From a bacterium (GTDB lineage: Bacteria > Omnitrophota > Gorgyraeia > Zapsychrales > Zapsychraceae), in the NCBI GenBank assembly GCA_030429765.1, contig JAUIER010000014.1, positions 1 to 64,000 of the forward strand: 64,000 bases of DNA, given 5' to 3'. The notes beneath the pieces were generated by a model, which was not told the origin of the DNA, ran no database searches, and saw nothing but the letters and a program-made list of their open reading frames with translations. Both the position numbers and the translations under genes were made by a program. This document shows, one piece after another, positions 34,811-43,358 of the stretch; positions within the stretch are counted from its first letter, which is position 1; each line of letters opens with the position of its first letter.

Positions 34811-35737
34811 TCAGGGACGGCTCAGCGGAGGATCCGCCGATTCATCATCCGGATTGACCACCGGTTCGCTGGCCGCGGGGGCTTCGGGAGCATCCTCCGC
34901 GGACTTCAGATGATCAAAAACGGCTGACAAGGCAATACTGCTGGTCGGAATCGTAAATAACAGACCAATCCCCAGACACAGAACGCCGCCCAGGTTCAGC
35001 AGCAGATTTAAACCGCCGAAAGCCAGCAGATTCCATCGCGCCCCGCGAGTCAAATCCCGGCTTCGTAGCAGCGCCTGCAGCGGCCCCTTCCGTTCGTCAA
35101 TCACCGCGTATCCGGAAAACTGAAGCATCACCAAAAGAAATATACCCGGAATGACGAACAATAAAAATCCGCCGATGATACTGATCCCCATGAGGATCGA
35201 CGCCAACATGTACGTCGGCAGCGTGGACGCCTCCGAAAACAATTCCGTGACAACCGGTCGTTCATCCCGCGCCATCTGCAGGGACATCCGTGTTAATCCC
35301 ATCCCCATCCACATTTCAATCCCCCATAAAACAACGACCAGCAGTAGATACACCGACTGCGGGAATGGCAATCGATACTGATGGATCTGCAAGTAACGAT
35401 AAATTTTACGCCGGTAGGGTTCGAATTCCTCGGATAGATCCAGCTCGTCGGCACTGGACAGATTGAGGAGTTTATCTGTACGCAACCCCTTGTCGGAAAA
35501 ATATCCGTTTCGGATCAAATCGGCGATCACCCCTTTTTTCACTGTATCGTTCGGCAGGACCTTGCTCAAGGCCAACTCATCGACCGCCCGGCCGCCGGCA
35601 TTGTGGTCCAGCATCGTCCGCCCCGCGGTGAAGATGATCACGATGAGGGCCAACGGAAGGATCACTCCAAAATACTTTTTGGTCTGTCCAAAGCCGAATC
35701 GAATGGCATCGCCCTTGGAAAAATGTTTATCATTCAT
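34811..35737 (-). CDS. Polytopic membrane protein
   Basis: This 308-aa protein has about five or six helices (near 22-42, 128-150, 178-205, 218-240 and 250-275). A polar loop of about 80 residues follows the first helix, and the C-terminus is Pro/Glu/Ala-rich. The repeated pattern, with GARWNLLAFGGLNLLLNLGG near the end, resembles DUF975/YciC-type integral membrane proteins, a loose match. A GAGAG Shine-Dalgarno supports the start. It lies 25 bp downstream of the lipoprotein gene at 35763-37367. Confidence 0.78.
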   Translation of the reverse strand: MNDKHFSKGDAIRFGFGQTKKYFGVILPLALIVIIFTAGRTMLDHNAGGRAVDELALSKVLPNDTVKKGVIADLIRNGYFSDKGLRTDKLLNLSSADELDLSEEFEPYRRKIYRYLQIHQYRLPFPQSVYLLLVVVLWGIEMWMGMGLTRMSLQMARDERPVVTELFSEASTLPTYMLASILMGISIIGGFLLFVIPGIFLLVMLQFSGYAVIDERKGPLQALLRSRDLTRGARWNLLAFGGLNLLLNLGGVLCLGIGLLFTIPTSSIALSAVFDHLKSAEDAPEAPAASEPVVNPDDESADPPLSRP

Positions 35738-35762
35738 AATTACTCTCTCAAATTAAGATCCG

Positions 35763-37367
35763 TTATCTCCCCGTTAAAGGGATTTCTTTAAGCTCAAACG
35801 GCAGTTCATATTCCTTGGCCCCTTCATACACGTCATATTCGATGCGTCCGGATGCGGGAAACTCGCCGTCTTTAAGCGTGTAGTTAAAGGTCGTCACATC
35901 TCCCATCGACGAGTATCCGCCGGACGTCTCCAACTGATTTCCCGCGGCATCATAAATGCGCGCTTCTTTGAGCATCTCCTTCTTGATGGCAACCCGCACC
36001 TGCATCGTCTGCTTGCCCGGCTGCCAATTGCTCTCTTCAATCGACACGATCTTCGCGCCGAAATGATCACCTTCGACACCGACGCTGAAATCATTGATCC
36101 CGAGGTCCACCGACTTGACGTCTTCCGAAACCATATAGGTCAGCGTCCCTCTTAACGAACTGATACGCGTGGCGGACGCCGACGGCAACTCAAGGTTCAC
36201 GTCAAATGAAACGGTTTGCTGATCTTTGCCGAGATTAGGAAACGAAATCCGCCGGTTCCACTCGCTCTCCGGTAACAGGTCACGGCCGTGGTCATCTTTG
36301 GCCTCGGTGATGATTCCCTCATTAACACTGATCACCGGACGCGGCAGAATTCCGTAAAGCGCCAGCGTGTAACCCTTATCAAAATTAAACGGCCGGATAC
36401 CCCGTTCGTTATCCGAGTAATGAATCATCCGGACACCGCCCACCTTGAACTTGCCGACGACACCTTCCGGCGCCTTGATTTTTTGTACACCGCCCAACTC
36501 TTCCACCAATGCGGCATAAGGCGCGGTTGCAGCCGCCACCTCGGCCCGGTAATCAAACAGATTGGACTCACTGCCGGCAAAAGTCGCGGTCACTGGCGCC
36601 GCTTCCCCAAATATCATTTGATTGAATTGATCATCGCCTTCCGGTCCATCCTTGACTGGATGTCGGCCAGCACGGAGCATCTCCCGCATGTAATCCTCGT
36701 CCTCGATCAATTGATTGAACACCTCAATCATCTTCTCACCACGGAAGTCAAAGGCTACGGACTGATCCGATAATTTTTCCATATTCGTAACCGATTGAAC
36801 AGCGCCTGATGTGTGTACGATGCGCTGAATCCGAAGCGTGGCCATCACGTTGAGCATCATCGACATCTTGCCGAACTCAGCCTTGGCCTTACGGATCTCG
36901 GCATCAATTTCTTCTTCCGTGAGCTGTTTCGGTTTCTGAGCCTTTTTCTTCTTATCTTTGTCTGACGACGAAATAGTGACGATGGTCTGTCCGCTCTGCG
37001 ACTGAACATCAATCGTGTCATAGAGAGACAGCTTCATCCCCGCATTGTGAAAGCGGAGTTGGCTGATATCTGTAAAATACGCCGTCCCTTGAAATTTAAC
37101 CTGTCCATCGTCGAGCGCTTCATAGGCAACATCAGACCAAACCTCAACCCCCTCGGCCTTCTGTAATTCATCCAGCACCGTCGATTTGGCCTTGACCTCG
37201 GGATCGGCGTCCTGACCACCGCCTAAATCAATGCGCGATAAGACAGCCTCAACCCGAACTTTACCGGTGCCATCCGGATTCAGCCAAAACTCCTGTTTGG
37301 TATCGAGGCATCCGGTCAATACCAGCCCCATGATAACGATTCCGAGTAAGCGCGATACTTTCTTCAT
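35763..37367 (-). CDS. Large lipoprotein of unknown function
   Basis: This 534-aa protein starts with a signal and lipobox (IMGLVLTGC, Cys at about 20), then LDTKQEFWLNPDGTGKVRVE, a beginning common to DUF-type lipoproteins that collect envelope signals. A Lys-rich patch lies at about 145-160. The remainder is beta-rich, and the C-terminal ~190 residues look like an immunoglobulin-like or adhesin-type fold. The ATG at 37367 has GGAGGA just upstream and gives the lipobox a normal position; the longer start at 37403 would not. The function is unknown. Confidence 0.8.
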   Translation of the reverse strand: MKKVSRLLGIVIMGLVLTGCLDTKQEFWLNPDGTGKVRVEAVLSRIDLGGGQDADPEVKAKSTVLDELQKAEGVEVWSDVAYEALDDGQVKFQGTAYFTDISQLRFHNAGMKLSLYDTIDVQSQSGQTIVTISSSDKDKKKKAQKPKQLTEEEIDAEIRKAKAEFGKMSMMLNVMATLRIQRIVHTSGAVQSVTNMEKLSDQSVAFDFRGEKMIEVFNQLIEDEDYMREMLRAGRHPVKDGPEGDDQFNQMIFGEAAPVTATFAGSESNLFDYRAEVAAATAPYAALVEELGGVQKIKAPEGVVGKFKVGGVRMIHYSDNERGIRPFNFDKGYTLALYGILPRPVISVNEGIITEAKDDHGRDLLPESEWNRRISFPNLGKDQQTVSFDVNLELPSASATRISSLRGTLTYMVSEDVKSVDLGINDFSVGVEGDHFGAKIVSIEESNWQPGKQTMQVRVAIKKEMLKEARIYDAAGNQLETSGGYSSMGDVTTFNYTLKDGEFPASGRIEYDVYEGAKEYELPFELKEIPLTGR

Positions 37368-37380
37368 AAATCCTCCTCTA

Positions 37381-38064
37381 TCATGTTTGATCAGATTCTT
37401 CATGCCGACGATGCGACGCCAGATGAAATTTGATATCCATCAATATTTTGATAACAACCAACAGAATAACCAGCGGAACCGGAGATTTCAAACTCATCAC
37501 CGCGAATCCGCCGATCAAGATCACGAAATGTAAGATCATAACACGTTTATAGGGCGCGGTCATCAATTCATCGGTCGAAGACGTCTTGTATTCTCCGGAC
37601 AACCAGTGATTGACCACAAACGACCAGCCGTGACTCATAAACAGGGCCAAAACGGAAAAAAGTGTCTCAACCGAGGCGGTCGTCAGAAAATATTTGACCA
37701 CGGAAATCAACAGGGCGACAAAAATAAACGGCCCCCAGGCAAACGACAGTTCGGATCCGCCGGTGGTCTGGGAAAAAACCGGATCCACATCCTGCCCCAT
37801 CGATAGAAAGGCGAATACAAAAATACCATGGATGGCGCAAAATCCGCCAAAGTGGATCAAGAAAAACAATGTCAAAAATGATTTCCCTACCACGGCCAAA
37901 CGACCGCTTACCGGTGCGATCCAAATACGGCATAACTGAAAGAACCCGATAATCAGGTTTTCCGCCCAGTACAGGGTGATGACCGGACCGACGTCCCAAT
38001 TGTAATAGATGATGAAGAAAACAGGAATGATGTTGGCAAAAATGAGCGGCAGGTAACTCGGCAT
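37381..38064 (-). CDS. DUF6498-like membrane protein
   Basis: This 227-aa protein has about six helices. The opening YLPLIFANIIPVFFIIYYNW and the following ITLYWAENLIIGFFQL match the DUF6498 membrane family as I remember it (W-D-x-x-x-x-x-x-YWAEN signature). No catalytic motif is apparent. It lies between the Wza-like gene and the large lipoprotein, in an all-envelope gene run, 14 bp from the lipoprotein start. Its role is unknown. Confidence 0.82.
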   Translation of the reverse strand: MPSYLPLIFANIIPVFFIIYYNWDVGPVITLYWAENLIIGFFQLCRIWIAPVSGRLAVVGKSFLTLFFLIHFGGFCAIHGIFVFAFLSMGQDVDPVFSQTTGGSELSFAWGPFIFVALLISVVKYFLTTASVETLFSVLALFMSHGWSFVVNHWLSGEYKTSSTDELMTAPYKRVMILHFVILIGGFAVMSLKSPVPLVILLVVIKILMDIKFHLASHRRHEESDQT

Positions 38065-38087
38065 AGGGTTCCGCTTGATTCATATGA

Positions 38088-38744
38088 TCAAAGCTTCGGC
38101 GATGATCCCTCCAATCCGTCGCCCATGATACTCTCCAGGGATATCTGAGAAGGCGCTTCAATCTTCCGGGCGGGGACATAGAGAATATCCCCGGGGATCA
38201 TCCGTTTGTTTTCCCGTAAATCCCCCTTGATCAGCAGCTTTTTTAGGTCCACCCGCACGCGTTCGCGCTTATCTTCAGATATGAGCCGCAGGATATAGGC
38301 CTTTTCAAGATCGGCGGACAATAGCGGCAGTTCGGCCTTGATCAGCACATCGCGCACATGCAATGAGGCATCGTCCACATAAGTTTTACCCGGACGGGCC
38401 ACTTCACCGGCCACATACACAAACTGCATGTCGGCAAACGAGACTTGAACTTTGGGATCAATGATGTATTCCGATAGCCGCCGATGCACATCAGCCTTGA
38501 TCTCCGCGGCCGATTTCTGCTGGACCAAAATATCACCGACGAATTCATACTTGATCCGGCCGCTTTCGTCGACGAGGTAATCGCCGCTCACTTCCGGATG
38601 GCGTTCCACCTGAATCGATATAACCCGCGGTTCTTTTTCCTGGCCGGATAAATCCAAGCCTGCCGCGTGAACCAGTCCCGGGGTCAGCCACACACAGGCG
38701 CTGACAATGAGGAGCTTGATGAGATAACCGTTGGGTCGAAACAT
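38088..38744 (-). CDS. Polysaccharide export protein (Wza/Poly_export-like)
   Basis: This 218-aa protein has a signal peptide (about 1-27), then a Poly_export domain (about 38-110; VSGDYLVDESGRIKYEFVGD, SEYIIDPKVQVSFAD) and an SLBB-like beta-grasp (about 112-195; VYVAGEVARPGKTYVDDAS). It lacks a lipobox and is much shorter than full Wza, so it would form only the periplasmic ring part. In known systems such proteins export capsule or biofilm exopolysaccharide. A TG-extended -10 at 38830 suggests its own promoter. It is the last gene before the c-di-GMP-linked receiver genes. Confidence 0.88.
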   Translation of the reverse strand: MFRPNGYLIKLLIVSACVWLTPGLVHAAGLDLSGQEKEPRVISIQVERHPEVSGDYLVDESGRIKYEFVGDILVQQKSAAEIKADVHRRLSEYIIDPKVQVSFADMQFVYVAGEVARPGKTYVDDASLHVRDVLIKAELPLLSADLEKAYILRLISEDKRERVRVDLKKLLIKGDLRENKRMIPGDILYVPARKIEAPSQISLESIMGDGLEGSSPKL

Positions 38745-38781
38745 TCCTCAGTCCTTTACTAATGTTGGTAGGTAATACGGA

Positions 38782-38838
38782 GGAGATCGACACAGATTTG
38801 TTGATCTCCCGATATGAATTGATCAATTTATTTTAGCA
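38782..38838 (-). promoter_or_regulatory. Promoter and leader hairpin for the polysaccharide export gene
   Basis: The minus strand has TGC-TAAAAT (38838-38830), an extended -10 with no clear -35. A hairpin, GGAGATC (38782-38788) with GATCTCC (38803-38809), then lies in the predicted leader. It is not followed by a U-tract, so it is not an obvious terminator. Confidence 0.45.
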
Positions 38839-38908
38839 TACTTGGCAGGCGGAAAAAGCGGAGAATTGGAAAATTTACGTCGAAAACTCGAAAAAAGCAG
38901 CGGTTCAC

Positions 38909-39271
38909 CTATCCGATAAACCGCCGCACTTCATCCAGCAATCTTTCCGAGCAGTAGGGTTTGGATATGAAACCATCGGCTCCGCAATGTTCGGACTGTT
39001 TGCGGTGGGCATACCGCATCCCGGCCGTCAACATAATCACCGGGATATGCTGATAATCTTCGTGACGCTTGATCCGTGAACACACTTCGTAGCCATTCAC
39101 CACCGGCATCCCGATATCCAGGATCACCAAATCAGGCGGATCTGCTTGAATCTGATGCAATCCTTCTTCGCCGTCGCTCGCGGTCACAACGGTATAGTGA
39201 TTGGCCTCCAATCGGCTGCTCACCAGTTCTATAACGTCCGGTTCATCGTCAACAATCAGAATCTTTTTCAT
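38909..39271 (-). CDS. Single-domain response regulator
   Basis: This 120-aa stand-alone receiver is intact: acidic pair in LIVDDEPDVIEL, phospho-acceptor Asp in DLVILDIGMP, switch Thr in IMLTAG and Lys in FISKPY. It has no output domain. It is 3 bp downstream of the two-receiver gene at 39275-40015, so it belongs to the transcript controlled by the c-di-GMP riboswitch. Confidence 0.93.
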   Translation of the reverse strand: MKKILIVDDEPDVIELVSSRLEANHYTVVTASDGEEGLHQIQADPPDLVILDIGMPVVNGYEVCSRIKRHEDYQHIPVIMLTAGMRYAHRKQSEHCGADGFISKPYCSERLLDEVRRFIG

Positions 39272-39274
39272 GGT

Positions 39275-40015
39275 CTATCCTTTCGCCAGCTGGTTAACGG
39301 TTTCGAGTAACTGGGCCGCTTGAAACGGTTTGGGAAGATACGCGTCCGCCTTTATCTGCCGGACCATTTTGCGGTCTGACTTGGAGGTTAATCCGCTGAG
39401 TACAATAATCGGAATATCCCGGCAGCGTGTATCCGATTTAAGAGTTTGACAGACCTGAAAACCATCCATGTCCGGCATCATGATATCCAGCACGATCGCA
39501 TCGGGCTGAACATCTTTGATTTGATGCAGCGCCGTCGCCCCATTCTCAGCGGTGATGACATCATAGTCATTGACCCTCAATCGAGTTTCAATCAACTCAA
39601 CGATATCGGGATCATCGTCGATAACCATCACCTGTTTCCTGCACGGTACCGAGCGCATCTGCAGAATCATATCCACGCGCTTCACCAACAAGGATGCCTC
39701 AAACGGTTTTGTCATAACCCAACGCACGCCCAACTCCATAAAGGCAGGCCGTGATTTGGGTTGTCCGGTCAAAACGAGAACGGGGATGGATCGCAGATGT
39801 GTATTCCAGCGGATTTCATCAACAAACTTTAGCCCGTCCATCTGCGGCATGCAGGCATCAAGTATAATCAGATCGGGAGGATTGTCTCGGATTTGGGCCA
39901 ACGCCTGAACACCGTCCGTGGCGGTCTGGACCTGGTAGGCATTGTGTTCTAAACGGCTTTGCAGTAATTCAAGAATCGTAGAATCATCATCGACGACCAT
40001 AATCTTTTTCATCAT
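39275..40015 (-). CDS. Tandem double-receiver protein under riboswitch control
   Basis: This 246-aa protein is two complete receivers in a row (about 3-118 and 124-245), each with its acidic triad, phospho-acceptor Asp (DLIILDACMPQMDG, DAIVLDIMMPDMDG), switch Thr or Ser and Lys. There is no DNA-binding or enzymatic output, so it is probably a phosphotransfer hub or an allosteric adaptor. A GEMM-type aptamer and a terminator lie within 190 bases upstream; its expression should therefore respond to c-di-GMP. It is translationally close (3 bp) to the single receiver 38909-39271. Confidence 0.93.
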   Translation of the reverse strand: MMKKIMVVDDDSTILELLQSRLEHNAYQVQTATDGVQALAQIRDNPPDLIILDACMPQMDGLKFVDEIRWNTHLRSIPVLVLTGQPKSRPAFMELGVRWVMTKPFEASLLVKRVDMILQMRSVPCRKQVMVIDDDPDIVELIETRLRVNDYDVITAENGATALHQIKDVQPDAIVLDIMMPDMDGFQVCQTLKSDTRCRDIPIIVLSGLTSKSDRKMVRQIKADAYLPKPFQAAQLLETVNQLAKG

Positions 40016-40038
40016 TCACCTCTCCTGGCAACCTTGAT

Positions 40039-40071
40039 AAAAAAAGCCCACTCCCGAAATGGAATGAGCCT
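40039..40071 (-). terminator. Intrinsic terminator of the riboswitch expression platform
   Basis: On the minus strand, AGGCTCATTCC pairs with GGAGTGGGCTT (11 bp, including wobbles; loop 6) and is followed directly by U7 (40045-40039). It lies between the aptamer (40088-40202) and the start codon at 40015, so it can abort the transcript. Confidence 0.85.
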
Positions 40072-40087
40072 GGTCATCATTCTACTT

Positions 40088-40202
40088 AACGGCAGCTGGC
40101 TATCCCTCTCGGGACCCTCTAGTTTTGCGTCACCGGATTACTCAGCGCGTGTGCATCTTTACGCGCTTTTTCCCGACACTACGGGAAAACGGCTATGCCA
40201 TT
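40088..40202 (-). promoter_or_regulatory. c-di-GMP-I (GEMM) riboswitch aptamer
   Basis: The 3' half reads GGTGACGCAAAAC, then GGGTCCC-GAGA-GGGATAGCC, then AGCTGCCGTT, a close match to the GEMM-I core (GACGCAAA; AGCCAGGUUGCCG). The closing helix pairs AATGGCA (40202-40196) with TGCCGTT (40094-40088) in 7 bp. The 5' strand GGCATAGCCG corresponds to the usual GGCAAAGCC. The first hairpin is unusually large: it holds two sub-hairpins (TTTTCCCG/CGGGAAAA and AGCGCG/CGCGCT). Its position between promoter and terminator is exactly right. Whether it binds c-di-GMP or cGAMP is not certain. Confidence 0.7.
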
Positions 40203-40224
40203 TACGTCTTGTCCTACTTTAACA

Positions 40225-40253
40225 AGTATATGCCATGAGTGGTGGGATGACAA
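40225..40253 (-). promoter_or_regulatory. Promoter of the riboswitch transcript
   Basis: On the minus strand TTGTCA (40253-40248) and TATACT (40230-40225) are separated by 17 nt. The expected start, about 40218, lies some 16 nt before the aptamer, leaving a typical riboswitch leader. The promoter lies just downstream of the receiver gene at 40271-40642. Confidence 0.75.
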
Positions 40254-40270
40254 ATCAAAATCAGCCCCGG

Positions 40271-40642
40271 CTAGGCGCTGTCATGCATCAATTGGCGGAC
40301 GGCCTGGGGCAGATCGTCCCGCATGGAGGACTTGGACACACAACCGTCTACGCCCACATCCCGGCCGATATCCAGATTGAACGATTCCAGCATCCCGCTG
40401 ATGGTGATGACTTTGATCCGGGGCGCGATGGATTTAATTTTACCGCAGGTTTCCAACCCGTTCATCCCCGGCATACGGACATCCACAATCGCCAGATCCG
40501 GCGGATTTCGGGAAATGGCCTCGAGACCTTCAGCGGCAGATGTCACCGCCTCAATCCTGGCCCCATTGACCACTCCAGCCAAGGATGCGCGGATCAATTC
40601 TGTATCGGCTGGATCGTCATCAATGATTAAGATATGTTGCAT
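40271..40642 (-). CDS. Single-domain response regulator
   Basis: This 123-aa receiver has intact phosphorylation chemistry: acidic pair in LIIDDDPADTEL, Asp in DLAIVDVRMPGMNG, Ser in ITISG and Lys in VSKSS. It has no output domain. The Ala/Asp-rich first helix (ADTELIRASL) differs from its neighbours, so it is not a simple duplicate. It lies directly upstream of the riboswitch promoter and is probably part of a transcript from further upstream. Confidence 0.92.
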   Translation of the reverse strand: MQHILIIDDDPADTELIRASLAGVVNGARIEAVTSAAEGLEAISRNPPDLAIVDVRMPGMNGLETCGKIKSIAPRIKVITISGMLESFNLDIGRDVGVDGCVSKSSMRDDLPQAVRQLMHDSA

Positions 40643-40699
40643 AAATAAGTACCTCTATTATTCATTTCAATACAGCTTGCGTTCAATCAAGTAATTCAT

Positions 40700-41080
40700 C
40701 TAATCGATATGCCGCTGAATCTCCGACAGCAATCTGTCGGGATCAAATGGTTTACCGACGAATGGATAATTTTCACCACCGACATTAACACCTTCCGGTT
40801 CCTTGCCCTCAGGCTTACGGCTGCTACAAACACCGGTAAAAAAGACAATCGGTATATGCTTGGTCTGTTCCTTAGAGCGAAGATACAAAGCGGCATCGCC
40901 ACCCGAAAGATTTGGCATCATGATGTCCATCAGGATGAGATCAGGCAGCTCCGACAGCGCCCGTTGAATGCCCTGACGCCCGTCCTCGGCCGTGATCACA
41001 TTATAGGCGTTGGCCTCGAGGCGACTCTGAACGAGTTCCACAATATCCGGCTCATCGTCTACTACGAGAATTTTTCGCAT
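40700..41080 (-). CDS. Single-domain response regulator
   Basis: This 126-aa receiver has an acidic pair in LVVDDEPDIVEL, Asp in DLILMDIMMP, Thr in VFFTG and Lys in FVGKPF. It has an insertion (SSRKPEGKEPEGVNVGGENY) between the switch Thr and the Lys strand, unlike the other receivers here. It is 16 bp downstream of the hybrid kinase, a plausible phosphate donor. Confidence 0.92.
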   Translation of the reverse strand: MRKILVVDDEPDIVELVQSRLEANAYNVITAEDGRQGIQRALSELPDLILMDIMMPNLSGGDAALYLRSKEQTKHIPIVFFTGVCSSRKPEGKEPEGVNVGGENYPFVGKPFDPDRLLSEIQRHID

Positions 41081-41096
41081 GATTCAACATCCTTTG

Positions 41097-43319
41097 TTAA
41101 TCGATTTTTAGGATCCCCTTGATCTTCGCGATCAATTCTCCGGAATCAAACGGCTTGGTAAAATAGGCATCAGCACGCTCAACCATCCGGCGCACCTCTT
41201 CCTTGGTATCCCGACGCAACGCGGAGATCATGACGATCGGGATATCCTTGTAGTCCTCAACCGACTTGAGCGTATCACACAGCGACGCACCGTAGCCCGC
41301 CTCATCACCGATCACACCCGGCATGAGAATGTCGAGCGTTACCAGATCCGGCCGGTAATCTTCCATTTTCTCCAGGGCCTCTACGGCGTCCCCGGCGGTG
41401 TTGACATTGAATCCCTCTCCTTCCAGACGGTTTTGAATCAATTCCAAGATATCCGGTTCATCATCTACAACAAGTATCTTCGCCAATCCGGTCCTCCTTT
41501 CTTGCTGAAGTTTGGCCACAAGCTCCAGACTGGTTCGTCCGTCAAACGGATAACTTACACTTTTAATATTTATCTCCGGGGCATGGTCGCGCTGAAGATC
41601 CGGCCATCGATCAATCCATTGTTTGACCAGCCGTATCATCAGCAATCCCCCTACCTGATTTTTATTGGGGAACAGAATAAAAATCCCCACCCCGGCCGCC
41701 AGAACCTGCCCATCCATTTTTTTGACTTCCCGTTCCAATAGCTGGCTTAATTGCCGGATATGCCGGGCCGGAACGCCTTCAATCAACGTAAACACCGAGC
41801 TCAGGTATTGCTGCAGGTCAATGGAAACGAGCGTAAATTCATGATGATCCTGAATAAATCGGGTGATGTAGCGCAATAAATCTTCGGATGATTCCGATTC
41901 GGTCCGCTGCAACGGGATCGTAAAGAAAAAGCTAGACCCAACATTCTCCGTGCTGCGAACACCCACTGTGCCCCCGTGCAGTTCAATGATCCCCTTGGAG
42001 ATGGATAACCCCAGCCCGGTCCCTTTTTCCCCGGCCCCATGCTGCCGGGCGACCTGTTCAAATTTGTTAAATAAACTTTTGAAATCGGCCTGAGCAATCC
42101 CCTTTCCGGTATCCCGGATGGTGCAGACCACATCATTGGCCACCTGCTCGGCCAACAACTCGACGCCGCCTGTTTCGGTAAATTTCAGGGCATTACCCAC
42201 AAAATTTGTCAGTACCTGAATGATCTTTTCCCGGTCAATGTGGGCATAGAGCGAATCGATTTTCGACACGTTCTTGATCGTCAGTCCTTTTTTCCGGAAC
42301 TGCGGTTCAAAGCCGTCAATGATATCGTTGACAATCGGCAGTAAATCATGCGGTTCGCGATACAGCTCAAGTTTACCTTCTTCCAACTTTGAGATATCGA
42401 GTAGATTATCAATGATGTTTCTTAGACGATCAATATTGGCCAGAGACTTGTTTAAGAATCGACTTTGCTTATCGGTGGTCGGCCCGCAAATCCCGTCGCT
42501 GATTTGACTGATTGACTCCCGGATAATCGTCAGCGGTGTACGCAATTCATGCGACACATTCCCCACAAACTCATCCTTGAGTTTATCAAGCTTGATGCGC
42601 TCGCTGATATCACGCAGCAGGATAAGCACCGCAGGCGCACCTTCCCATTCCAACTGAACCGATCGCATCTCAACCGTTTTATCAGCTGCCCCGTCCTGCG
42701 GGATACAAATTTCAGAATGACCAGTCGTGACAATCGGATATGCAAAAGTTCTGCCGATTAACTCATCATCAGTCTTCTTAAACAAATCAAGGGCCGCTTG
42801 ATTGACAAAGCTAACCATACCGTCGGCATCCACAATCACGATCCCGTCGGCGCTGCTTTGGACGATCAGCCGAAACCGTTCCTGCGTCGCGCGCAATTCT
42901 CGTCCGTGACTGAAACGCTCCACAGCATACAGCAGCGTCCGCTCCAGGGTCGATGCATCGGCCTGTCCCTTAATCAAGTAATCCTGCGCCCCCTTCTGAA
43001 CAGCCTTGATCGCAACGGTCTCGTCATCGATCCCAGACATCACGACGATTGGAATTTCCAAAATCCTGGACCCCAGTCGTTGCAAGGTCCCTAACCCCTT
43101 TGTGTCACCCAAGGTAAGATCCAGAACGACGATGTCATACGAACCTGTGTCAAGAAACGACTCTGCTTGTTTAATCGACTCAGCATGGGTAATGCCCACG
43201 TGGAGTTGTTTGCTGCGCTTTAATAAATTCTGCAGTAATACGGCATCACCTTGATCGTCTTCAACCAACAGAATGCTAATTTCGCGAACACGATTCTGTG
43301 TACTTGCGGGAGATTTCAT
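41097..43319 (-). CDS. Hybrid histidine kinase with REC, PAS, kinase, degenerate GGDEF and REC domains
   Basis: This 740-aa cytoplasmic protein has five parts. A receiver (about 12-130, Asp67); PAS (about 145-240); HisKA with His257 in NVSHELRTP; HATPase (about 365-470; GTGLGLSISKGIIELHGG); a region of about 490-610 that reads like a GGDEF domain (FTLVSIDLQQYL, then VLAAGVGIFILFPN, then SVSYPFDGRT); and a C-terminal receiver (about 614-738, Asp663). In the GGDEF-like part the signature reads GVGIF (543-547), so it cannot make c-di-GMP, but may bind nucleotide or serve as a fold. It is flanked by single receivers on both sides. Soluble, with no TM. Confidence 0.9.
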   Translation of the reverse strand: MKSPASTQNRVREISILLVEDDQGDAVLLQNLLKRSKQLHVGITHAESIKQAESFLDTGSYDIVVLDLTLGDTKGLGTLQRLGSRILEIPIVVMSGIDDETVAIKAVQKGAQDYLIKGQADASTLERTLLYAVERFSHGRELRATQERFRLIVQSSADGIVIVDADGMVSFVNQAALDLFKKTDDELIGRTFAYPIVTTGHSEICIPQDGAADKTVEMRSVQLEWEGAPAVLILLRDISERIKLDKLKDEFVGNVSHELRTPLTIIRESISQISDGICGPTTDKQSRFLNKSLANIDRLRNIIDNLLDISKLEEGKLELYREPHDLLPIVNDIIDGFEPQFRKKGLTIKNVSKIDSLYAHIDREKIIQVLTNFVGNALKFTETGGVELLAEQVANDVVCTIRDTGKGIAQADFKSLFNKFEQVARQHGAGEKGTGLGLSISKGIIELHGGTVGVRSTENVGSSFFFTIPLQRTESESSEDLLRYITRFIQDHHEFTLVSIDLQQYLSSVFTLIEGVPARHIRQLSQLLEREVKKMDGQVLAAGVGIFILFPNKNQVGGLLMIRLVKQWIDRWPDLQRDHAPEINIKSVSYPFDGRTSLELVAKLQQERRTGLAKILVVDDEPDILELIQNRLEGEGFNVNTAGDAVEALEKMEDYRPDLVTLDILMPGVIGDEAGYGASLCDTLKSVEDYKDIPIVMISALRRDTKEEVRRMVERADAYFTKPFDSGELIAKIKGILKID

Positions 43320-43358
43320 GTCATACCTTAGTAGTTTATTTCGTCGTTATGCATACAT

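Noticed and set aside
38782-38809. Terminator after the receiver gene
   Set aside because: The hairpin has no U-tract and lies in the predicted leader of the export gene, so it was not called a terminator.
41097-43319. Active diguanylate cyclase in the hybrid kinase
   Set aside because: The signature reads GVGIF; the residues needed for metal and GTP chemistry are absent, so only a degenerate domain is proposed.
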